Source of the DNA: CAZKDV01 sp964551645
GTDB lineage: Bacteria; Bacteroidota; Bacteroidia; Bacteroidales; DTU049
DNA length: 9,887 bases
Direction: 5' to 3'
Assembly: GCA_964551645.1 (NCBI GenBank)
Contig: CAZKDV010000091.1
Span: 1 to 9,887 of the forward strand
This document shows, in pieces, positions 1 through 5,535 of the stretch (position 1 is its first letter; each line of letters starts with the position of its first letter). Both the position numbers and the translations under genes were made by a program. A model generated the notes under the pieces. It searched no databases. It saw only the letters and a list, made by a program, of their open reading frames with translations, and was not told the origin of the DNA.

Positions 1-172
1 TCAATTCATTTTCATCATACCAACCTGCATAAGTAGTTAAATTACTCTGAGGATCAACATCTACAACTAACACTCTTTTTCCTTGTTTAGCCAATGCTAC
101 TCCAAGATTAAATGTTGTTGTGGTCTTACCAACTCCTCCTTTCTGATTTGCTATTGCAATAACTTTTCCCAT
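1..172 (-). CDS. ParA/Soj-family partition ATPase, N-terminal 57 residues (3' end outside window)
   Basis: This is the start of a deviant Walker-type ATPase of the ParA/MinD superfamily, which uses ATP-driven binding to DNA to move or segregate plasmids or chromosomes together with a ParB-type partner. The ATG at 172-170 begins MGKVIAIANQKGGVGKTTTT, so the signature Walker A loop KGGVGKTT with its extra lysine (K11) and catalytic lysine (K16) is at residues 11-18. A DVDPQ segment at residues 38-42 is the Walker A' motif, usually DxDPQ. The reading frame is open to the window edge; the Walker B region and the C-terminal half are not visible. The sequence after residue 20 (FNLGVALAKQGKRVLVVDVD) looks to me more like ParA proteins of plasmids and integrative elements than like the chromosomal Soj of Bacteroidetes, but 57 residues cannot settle this. 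No TAnnTTTG promoter is obvious in the 97 bases upstream. A ParB-like gene would be expected just beyond the window. Confidence 0.93.
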   Translation of the reverse strand, partial: MGKVIAIANQKGGVGKTTTTFNLGVALAKQGKRVLVVDVDPQSNLTTYAGWYDENEL

Positions 173-212
173 TTTATATTGTGAAATATTTTATTTGTTT
201 AATACATACAAA

Positions 213-242
213 AACACACTTCAGCTTATGACTGAAGTTGTT
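213..242 (-). terminator. Intrinsic terminator hairpin behind the PUR-type gene
   Basis: On the minus strand, about 27 bases after the stop codon of the PUR-type gene, ACTTCAG and CTGAAGT form a perfect 7-bp stem (218-224 with 232-238) around a 7-base loop. Skipping one bulged base (217) extends the stem by four more pairs (213-216 with 239-242). The transcript then continues into a run of T (TGTTTTTG), which is the layout of a factor-independent terminator. It separates the PUR-type gene from the downstream parA, which suggests parA is transcribed on its own. An operator for parA is a possible alternative reading. Confidence 0.6.
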
Positions 243-269
243 AAATAAGTTATATTTACAGCTACACTA

Positions 270-605
270 TTATTCTTCAGCGTTTTTTGATTCTGAAGAG
301 TTATAATCAACACTGTCTTTTTTCTCAAAAGACAAATCATCTTCAGACTGATTTATATAGTTTAGTGCATCTGTCAATCCTTCAGTAAATTTTTCAAAAT
401 CTTCTTTGTAAAGAAATATTTTGTGCTTTTCAAAATGAAAATTGCCTTCTTCTTTAAAGATTTTTTTGCTTTCAGTAATTGTTAAAAATAATTCTCCTTT
501 TCGAGTGCTTCTGACATCAAAAAAATATGTTCTTCTGCCGGCTCTTACTGAGTTTGAATAAATCTCATCATTCTCACTTTTTTTGTAATCGTCTTCTAAA
601 TTCAT
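270..605 (-). CDS. PUR-family (DUF3276) DNA/RNA-binding protein
   Basis: A small 111-residue protein of the bacterial PUR-alpha-like family (DUF3276), widespread in Bacteroidetes and spirochaetes. The family folds into PUR repeats that bind single-stranded DNA or RNA; the Borrelia member BpuR is a nucleic-acid-binding regulator, but the role in Bacteroidetes is not well established. The conserved core is easy to see at about residues 14-84: EIYSNSVRAGRRTYFFDVR, then LTITESKK and FEKHKIFLYKEDFEKF. The last ~25 residues are rich in Asp, Glu and Ser, an acidic low-complexity tail. Length is usual for the family. The ATG at 605-603 is chosen because the core needs only a short leader and a strong Bacteroidetes promoter ends about 25 bases upstream. 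A terminator hairpin follows, so it is probably a single-gene unit. The protein is cytoplasmic, with no signal peptide or membrane segment. Confidence 0.92.
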   Translation of the reverse strand: MNLEDDYKKSENDEIYSNSVRAGRRTYFFDVRSTRKGELFLTITESKKIFKEEGNFHFEKHKIFLYKEDFEKFTEGLTDALNYINQSEDDLSFEKKDSVDYNSSESKNAEE

Positions 606-631
606 AATTGTTTTTCACTTTAAATCCAATG

Positions 632-661
632 CAAAGATATGAATTATCTTATAATTATAAA
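632..661 (-). promoter_or_regulatory. Bacteroidetes-type promoter of the PUR-family gene
   Basis: On the minus strand TATCTTTG (639-632) is a perfect match to the Bacteroidetes -7 element TAnnTTTG. A TTTA (661-658), one base off the -33 TTTG, lies 18 bases upstream. Transcription would start roughly 20-25 bases before the ATG at 605, giving a short leader. The spacer contains the 12-base palindrome TTATAATTATAA (649-660), which may be chance in such AT-rich DNA. Confidence 0.65.
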
Positions 662-704
662 CTGATAAAATTCATTCAAAATTATTTTCAAAAAGAAATG
701 CAAA

Positions 705-1148
705 TTAATATATGGTATCTTTAACTATAATACCGTGTTTATTGTAAAATATCCATTTGCCATGAGGTTCTCCATTTTTGTATGTCCCAGTATAAAATAA
801 GGCTCCATTGGGGTGAAATACTCGCTTTTTGCCCGTTTCTATGCCATTTTCATATTTTCCTTCGCTCCAAACTTTGCCATCTTCATACCAATATGTCCAA
901 ACTCCATGTTTTAAGTTGTTTTTATATTTTCCTTCGTACATTTTATTTCCATCTTCATAAAAACTAAATTCGGAAATTAAATATTTAATATTATTATTTT
1001 CAGTATAATATCTAACAACTTTTTCATTTCCATTTGGATATATTTCTTCAACTACTTTAATTTCTTTGCTTTGTGAGCAAGAAAAAATGATGAAAGAAAT
1101 CAATAAAATGAGATAGGATAGATTTTTTGAAATAATATTATTTTTCAC
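705..1148 (-). CDS. MORN-repeat (YwqK-like) lipoprotein
   Basis: A 147-residue predicted lipoprotein. After a basic N-terminus and a hydrophobic stretch (residues 10-23), a lipobox-like IFSC places the lipidated cysteine at C24, so the mature protein should be tethered to an envelope membrane. The mature part holds three successive 24-residue repeats (64-87, 88-111, 112-135) of the MORN-variant type, each of the form Y/H-x-D/N-G ... G-x-Y-x-N-G ... G-x-W/K. A weaker unit (YPNG) lies at 37-40. Such repeats are typical of the YwqK family, which databases often label toxin-antitoxin antitoxin; that label rests on little and I would not infer a toxin here. The start is a GTG at 1148-1146: the frame has no ATG upstream before an in-frame stop, and this start gives a complete signal peptide. 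It overlaps the end of the OmpH-like gene by 11 bases, so the two are almost certainly co-transcribed and perhaps translationally coupled. Biological role unknown. Confidence 0.85.
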   Translation of the reverse strand: MKNNIISKNLSYLILLISFIIFSCSQSKEIKVVEEIYPNGNEKVVRYYTENNNIKYLISEFSFYEDGNKMYEGKYKNNLKHGVWTYWYEDGKVWSEGKYENGIETGKKRVFHPNGALFYTGTYKNGEPHGKWIFYNKHGIIVKDTIY

Positions 1149-1794
1149 TTTTATTCTTTTTGTAGTTGCTATTTAATTGTGTAACAATTATTTCAGTAAT
1201 ATCATGTTTGCTATCAGCATATAAAATGCCTGCTCCTTGTGTATATCCTAATACATAATCAAAATCATATTCGCTTTTAATGTTTGAAATCATATTTGTT
1301 ATTGAATCTAATATTTGCTTAGACATATTGTATTCCATCTCTGCAATTTGATTTGTATAAATTTCACTTAATTGCATTAAACTTTGTTGTTGTTGACCAA
1401 GATTTTCTTCTGTTTTACGGGCATCATCATAACTAATATTTCCTGTTTCAACTTTCTTTTGATAATTTGAAAATTGATTTTGGAGTGATTGTTCTTTTTG
1501 TTTGAGCTCATTTGACAAACGAATTGTTTCTGTTTCAATTTTTCCTTTCAAATCGTGAAATAAAAGATATTGAGACATTAATGAATCTGAGTTTACATAA
1601 GCAATTGATAATGTTCCTGCTTCTTTTGGAGCATATTTTTGTTTATTCGGTTTTTGAAAAAATAAAAAACACAGTATTCCTATCAATAATATAATTATTG
1701 TAATATTGAAAAATAATTGGCAATTAGTTTTCTTTGCTTTGTTTTTTTCTATTTTTTCTATTTGATTAAAATTTTCGTTTTGTGTAGTGTCCAT
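1138..1794 (-). CDS. OmpH/Skp-like periplasmic coiled-coil protein with N-terminal membrane anchor
   Basis: A 218-residue protein with the layout of the OmpH/Skp family, periplasmic chaperones that grip unfolded outer-membrane proteins between long helical arms. The conserved family entry motif is visible at about residues 62-76 (LSIAYVNSDSLMSQY, compare the family's IAYVD...). It is followed by a long charged, glutamine-rich coiled coil (about 78-165), including a QQQQ run at 134-137. The closing family motif lies at about residues 189-208 (GILYADSKHDITEIIVTQLN). Unlike classical Skp, which has a cleavable signal peptide, this protein begins with about 26 polar, lysine-rich residues and then a 20-residue hydrophobic segment (about 27-46). 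There is no obvious cleavage site, so I infer an inner-membrane-anchored form facing the periplasm. It is longer than E. coli Skp (161 aa), mostly through this anchor. A promoter lies upstream and a lipoprotein gene overlaps its 3' end, suggesting a small envelope operon. Chaperone function is inferred from the fold only. Confidence 0.85.
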   Translation of the reverse strand: MDTTQNENFNQIEKIEKNKAKKTNCQLFFNITIIILLIGILCFLFFQKPNKQKYAPKEAGTLSIAYVNSDSLMSQYLLFHDLKGKIETETIRLSNELKQKEQSLQNQFSNYQKKVETGNISYDDARKTEENLGQQQQSLMQLSEIYTNQIAEMEYNMSKQILDSITNMISNIKSEYDFDYVLGYTQGAGILYADSKHDITEIIVTQLNSNYKKNKSEK

Positions 1795-1806
1795 AAAATT
1801 AAATAA

Positions 1807-1837
1807 TTATAGTTTTTGCAAAAATACAAAACTATAA
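1807..1837. repeat. 10-bp inverted repeat over the promoter of the OmpH-like gene
   Basis: TTATAGTTTT (1807-1816) and its exact reverse complement AAAACTATAA (1828-1837) are separated by 11 bases. The right arm contains the proposed -7 element, and the transcription start would fall in or near the loop. It could be an operator or a 5'-end hairpin. Arms of this length made almost wholly of A and T can arise by chance in a sequence with this composition. Confidence 0.4.
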
Positions 1838-1855
1838 ACAATATGTACTATCAAA
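1827..1855 (-). promoter_or_regulatory. Bacteroidetes-type promoter of the OmpH-like/lipoprotein operon
   Basis: On the minus strand TAGTTTTG (1834-1827) matches TAnnTTTG perfectly, with TTTG (1855-1852) placed 17 bases upstream, within the range reported for flavobacterial promoters. A second match, TATTTTTG (1826-1819), directly follows but lacks a good upstream partner. The start codon is at 1794, so the leader would be about 25 bases. Confidence 0.6.
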
Positions 1856-1899
1856 AAAATGAAGACAGTATGTTGTTTTTTAGTAAATAATAAATCGTT

Positions 1900-4098
1900 T
1901 TAATTTCCGATATCAGATATAAACTTAATTCTCATTAGTCTTACTTCTTCTTCTGTGTATTCATTTTCTCCCAGAGCCACAAGTGCTTCTGCAACTGAAT
2001 CAGTTTCAGCTTGAGCAAAATATTCATAAATTTCTTCTTGATGATACTCATCAATATATTCTTCAATGTAGTAGTTCAAATTTACTTTTGTTCCGCTTGA
2101 AACAATTCGTTCAATTTCATCTAATAGTTCGTCAAAATCAAGATTTTTAGCTATAGCAATTTCTTCTAATGGAAGTTTTTTATCAATGTTTTGTATAATA
2201 AAGACCTTTAAGCCAGATTTGTTGATAACTGACTTAACAACCACATCATTTGGACGAACAATTTCATGTTCTTCAACATATTCTTTAATTAGTTCAACAA
2301 AAGGTTGTCCATATTTTTGCGCCTTCCCTAATCCGACACCAACAATATTTTTCATTTCTTCAAGATTAATAGGGTATTGGATAGCCATGTCTTCGAGTGA
2401 TGGATCTTGAAAAACTACAAATGGAGGAATGTTTTCCTTTCTAGCCATTTCTTTTCTTAAATCTTTAAGCAGAGTAAATAGCATTTTGTCTGTTCCACTG
2501 CCTTTTTGCATGCCTCCAATAAAATCAACATCTTCATCATCTGAATCGTAATCATGATCTTTTGTCATCATTATATCGTATGGAGATTTTAAGAATTTTT
2601 TACCTTCTTCGCCAAGTTTGATTACACCATAATTTTCGATGTCTTTTTTTATAAACTTAACAAGAAACATTTGTCTTATTATGGAGTTCCAAAGTTTTTC
2701 ATCTTCATCCATGCCGGTTTCAAAACACTCATAATCCTTAGTTTTAGAATTATTCAATGGACCTGTAACTTTGCCCATAATAATACTAATAAGTTGTTTT
2801 GCTTTGAATTGTTCTTTAGTTTCTTTGACAGCACTAAGTATGATTAATACATGTTCTCTAGCCTCAAATTTAACTTTTGGGTGATTGCAATTATCGCATG
2901 AGCTACAGTTTTCTTGTTCGTATGCTTCTCCAAAATAATGTAAAAGAATTTTCCTTCTACAAACAGAAGATTCGGCATAAGCCATAACTTCTTGAAGTAG
3001 TTGATGTGCTATTTCTTGTTCAGCTACGGGTTTGTTTTTAGAGAATTTATCAAGTTTATTAATGTCGTCATAACTATAATAGCTTATACATTTTCCTTCA
3101 CCACCATCTCTGCCTGAACGACCTGTTTCTTGGTAAAAACTTTCAAGGCTTTTGGGCATATCGTGGTGAATAATGAACCTAACATCAGGTTTATCAATGC
3201 CCATACCGAATGCTATTGTAGCAACAATTATTTCAACTTCTTCCATCAAGAACATATCTTGATTTCTTGATCGCATTTGAGAGTCAAGCCCTGCATGATA
3301 TGGTAATGCACGAATTCCATTAACTTGCAGAATTTCGGCTAATTCCTCAACTTTTTTTCTACTCAAACAATAAACAATACCCGATTTTCCTGAGTTATTT
3401 TTTATAAACTGTATAATATCTTTAAAAACATCTTTGGTTTTTAATCTAACTTCATAATATAAATTTGAGCGATTGAATGATGATTTAAAGATATTTGCAT
3501 CAGTCATTTTAAGATTTTTCAGAATGTCTTGTTGTACCTTAGGAGTTGCAGTTGCTGTAAGTGCAATAATAGGAGACTTTTTGCCAATAGTTTCAATGAT
3601 TGGTCTGATCCTTCTATATTCTGGACGAAAATCATGTCCCCATTCCGAGATGCAATGTGCTTCATCTATTGCGTAAAAAGATATATCAATATCTTTCAAA
3701 AATAGAACATTATCTTCTTTCGTAAGTGATTCAGGAGCAAGATATAATAATTTAGTTTTGCCTGATAATAAATCTTCTTTTACAGTTTGAATTTCTGCTT
3801 TAGTTAAAGTTGAGTTTAATACATGAGCAATACCTGTATCTGTCCCGAAATTTCTCATTGAGTCAACTTGATTTTTCATTAACGCAATAAGTGGTGAAAT
3901 TATAATAGCAACACCTGGGCTAATAAGAGCAGGAAGTTGATAACACATTGATTTTCCTCCACCCGTAGGCATGATAACAAATGTGTCATTCCCATTCAGT
4001 AAGCTTTTAATGATAATTTCCTGATTATCTTTGAACTTATCAAAACCAAAAGTTTTTTTTAATTCTTGGTGCAAATCCACCCCTTTAATCATACTCAT
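1900..4098 (-). CDS. recQ: ATP-dependent DNA helicase RecQ
   Basis: RecQ unwinds DNA 3' to 5' and acts in recombinational repair and processing of stalled forks. All helicase motifs are present in order: motif 0 around residues 18-30 (GFDKFKDNQ), Walker A MPTGGGKS at 43-50, DEAH at 145-148 followed by the aromatic-rich loop (SEWGHDFRPEYRR), TATAT at 181-185, a second RecA-like domain, and motif VI QETGRSGRDG at 323-332. The RecQ zinc site is intact with C380, C398, C401 and C404, nearly the same spacing as in E. coli. An RQC winged-helix region follows (about 410-510), then an acidic linker (516-525) and an HRDC domain (about 537-612). The last ~120 residues are an extra helical region with a helix-turn-helix character (about 640-732), common in Bacteroidetes RecQ and absent from the 609-residue E. 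coli protein. The ATG at 4098 is used; another ATG two codons later is equally plausible. It has its own promoter and looks monocistronic. Confidence 0.97.
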   Translation of the reverse strand: MSMIKGVDLHQELKKTFGFDKFKDNQEIIIKSLLNGNDTFVIMPTGGGKSMCYQLPALISPGVAIIISPLIALMKNQVDSMRNFGTDTGIAHVLNSTLTKAEIQTVKEDLLSGKTKLLYLAPESLTKEDNVLFLKDIDISFYAIDEAHCISEWGHDFRPEYRRIRPIIETIGKKSPIIALTATATPKVQQDILKNLKMTDANIFKSSFNRSNLYYEVRLKTKDVFKDIIQFIKNNSGKSGIVYCLSRKKVEELAEILQVNGIRALPYHAGLDSQMRSRNQDMFLMEEVEIIVATIAFGMGIDKPDVRFIIHHDMPKSLESFYQETGRSGRDGGEGKCISYYSYDDINKLDKFSKNKPVAEQEIAHQLLQEVMAYAESSVCRRKILLHYFGEAYEQENCSSCDNCNHPKVKFEAREHVLIILSAVKETKEQFKAKQLISIIMGKVTGPLNNSKTKDYECFETGMDEDEKLWNSIIRQMFLVKFIKKDIENYGVIKLGEEGKKFLKSPYDIMMTKDHDYDSDDEDVDFIGGMQKGSGTDKMLFTLLKDLRKEMARKENIPPFVVFQDPSLEDMAIQYPINLEEMKNIVGVGLGKAQKYGQPFVELIKEYVEEHEIVRPNDVVVKSVINKSGLKVFIIQNIDKKLPLEEIAIAKNLDFDELLDEIERIVSSGTKVNLNYYIEEYIDEYHQEEIYEYFAQAETDSVAEALVALGENEYTEEEVRLMRIKFISDIGN

Positions 4099-4143
4099 AT
4101 TTATTTATAATTTTTTGTAGTTACTTTTAATGCTTCTTTATTG

Positions 4144-4175
4144 CAAACTTAAAGTAATATTTTATAATAATCCAA
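4144..4175 (-). promoter_or_regulatory. Bacteroidetes-type promoter of recQ
   Basis: On the minus strand TAAGTTTG (4151-4144) is a perfect TAnnTTTG -7 element, and TTG (4175-4173) lies 21 bases upstream as a possible -33 element. Transcription would begin about 35-40 bases before the recQ ATG at 4098. The upstream terminator-like hairpin supports an independent recQ transcript. Confidence 0.55.
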
Positions 4176-4186
4176 GAATTTGTAGT

Positions 4187-4209
4187 AAAAATTTTTCAAA
4201 TAGAAAAAT
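4187..4209 (-). terminator. AT-rich terminator-like hairpin behind the membrane-protein gene
   Basis: One base after the TAA stop at 4213-4211, the minus strand reads ATTTTTC, a 5-base loop, then GAAAAAT (stem 4203-4209 with 4191-4197), followed by four T. The geometry is that of an intrinsic terminator closing the purL-side unit before the recQ promoter. The stem has only one G-C pair, so it may be weak. Confidence 0.4.
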
Positions 4210-4210
4210 G

Positions 4211-5524
4211 TTAAAAAATCTTATGCGAACTTGAATTATGTTGTTTGTTTTTAAAATATGGTATTTTCTCAATATTAATACATGTTAGTAAAGCAAAAAA
4301 GAGAAATGGATATCCAATTATTTTATATCTAACTATAGCCCCTAAAACGGGAGTTCCAATACCCACAAGAATAAAAAATAGAATACAAAAAAATAATGAA
4401 ATCAGGAATAAGTGTTTAGTAATATCCTTTTTATTGAAATAAAACAACATAATAATAATCAATAGTATAATGATGAAATTTTCGATAGCAGCAGGATACA
4501 TCATAATTGAAGAGCATTCCCAAATAAATGGTCTGAATAATACATTTACAATTGCCATTGGAGTTGCCGACATAAAACTAAGAATATTTGGCTCTAAAGT
4601 TTGCATATTAATTAAACTGCCTGCTCCAATAAATTGTGCGTAGTGTATAAAATCAGCTTGTTTTCTAATAAATGCTTGAACAAAGTTGTGATTAGGAGAT
4701 ATATGATGAAAGTTCCAAATGAAAAATAAATAAATAGAGATAATACTTGCGTATCCAATGTACCTTTTTAATGTTGAGGTGTTTTTAAATATTAATCTTG
4801 CTAACAAAATAGGAACTAAAACAAAAAAAGCATATACTTTAATGTAGGTCATAAAATATAAAAATATGATAGCAAATAATAAAAATTTACTTTGCTTAGA
4901 TTGAATATATTTTTTTGAAAAAAACATAAAACCACCTAAAACAAATAGCAATATTGTCTCTTTTGTAATACTGCTTGTCCAAAAAAGGAGGGAAGGGAAA
5001 AATAAGACGAGATAAAATAGTATTTTGTTTTTACGGTCATTATCGCTTTCAAAAGTTTTGAGCAACCATAATGAACCTATAAAACCTAATATTAAAAAGA
5101 ATAATTTGTGTACAAAAATTTCATTATTTGAGATAAGCAAAAATAGTGCATTTAGTCGTATCATTGTTCTATTATCATTTTTGATGAAAGTTTCAAATGA
5201 CTCGAACCAATTATCCATTCTGAGATAATAGTTTTCAGTAATGATATTAGAATTGTCATTAATACCGGTAAGCATTTTAAGATAATCTACAGTATTATTA
5301 TTGACTGCTTCATGCATTATTAGTGCATCATCATAATATCTGAACATATCAATTTCTTTTCTAACAGTATAATATTCCGTATAAATAAGATAGAAAATAA
5401 TTGAAGCAACTACTTTAATAGTAAAAGCAATAATAATTTCGCTTTTGTGAATGTTTTTGTAATTAAAAAAAGGACTTTTAAAAAGAATAATATAGAATAT
5501 AAAGAGATACAGCAAAGCAAGCAT
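4211..5524 (-). CDS. Polytopic membrane protein, possibly a polysaccharide polymerase or GT-C-like glycosyltransferase
   Basis: A 437-residue integral membrane protein that I cannot assign to a named family. Hydrophobic segments at about residues 1-15, 30-50, 137-156, 168-182, 187-202, 213-246 (probably two), 254-272, 346-363, 369-389 and 402-417 suggest 10-12 membrane spans. One larger polar loop (about 51-120) follows the second span and carries an aromatic/acidic patch, MFRYYDDALIMHEA (60-73). Other features that look conserved are FFPSLLFWTSSITKE (175-189), RPFIWE (331-336) and VRYKIIGYPF (398-407). An acidic residue in the first long extracytoplasmic loop, FWSS-K-E-like segments and an RY pair near the last spans recall Wzy/EpsG-type polymerases and Bacteroidetes polysaccharide membrane proteins. 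That resemblance is from memory and is inference, not proof. It begins 11 bases after the purL stop and so is probably co-transcribed with it. No glycosyltransferase neighbours are present in the window. Confidence 0.8.
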   Translation of the reverse strand: MLALLYLFIFYIILFKSPFFNYKNIHKSEIIIAFTIKVVASIIFYLIYTEYYTVRKEIDMFRYYDDALIMHEAVNNNTVDYLKMLTGINDNSNIITENYYLRMDNWFESFETFIKNDNRTMIRLNALFLLISNNEIFVHKLFFLILGFIGSLWLLKTFESDNDRKNKILFYLVLFFPSLLFWTSSITKETILLFVLGGFMFFSKKYIQSKQSKFLLFAIIFLYFMTYIKVYAFFVLVPILLARLIFKNTSTLKRYIGYASIISIYLFFIWNFHHISPNHNFVQAFIRKQADFIHYAQFIGAGSLINMQTLEPNILSFMSATPMAIVNVLFRPFIWECSSIMMYPAAIENFIIILLIIIMLFYFNKKDITKHLFLISLFFCILFFILVGIGTPVLGAIVRYKIIGYPFLFFALLTCINIEKIPYFKNKQHNSSSHKIF

Positions 5525-5535
5525 ATCTTATTTTT

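Noticed and set aside
173..212. Promoter for parA
   Set aside because: The leader contains TTTG-like and TATTTC sequences, but none matches TAnnTTTG with correct spacing, so I did not annotate one.
782..967. Plus-strand frame opposite the MORN-repeat lipoprotein with repeated Phe/His/Leu-rich segments
   Set aside because: The apparent repeat simply mirrors the 24-residue MORN repeats on the other strand.
705..1148. Calling the MORN-repeat lipoprotein an antitoxin of a toxin-antitoxin pair
   Set aside because: Its neighbour is an OmpH-like coiled-coil protein, not a toxin, and the protein is a secreted lipoprotein; the family label alone is not evidence.
2186..2410. Plus-strand open frames antisense to recQ (also 3473-3676)
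   Set aside because: Both are fully covered by conserved RecQ coding sequence and their translations look like antisense shadows.
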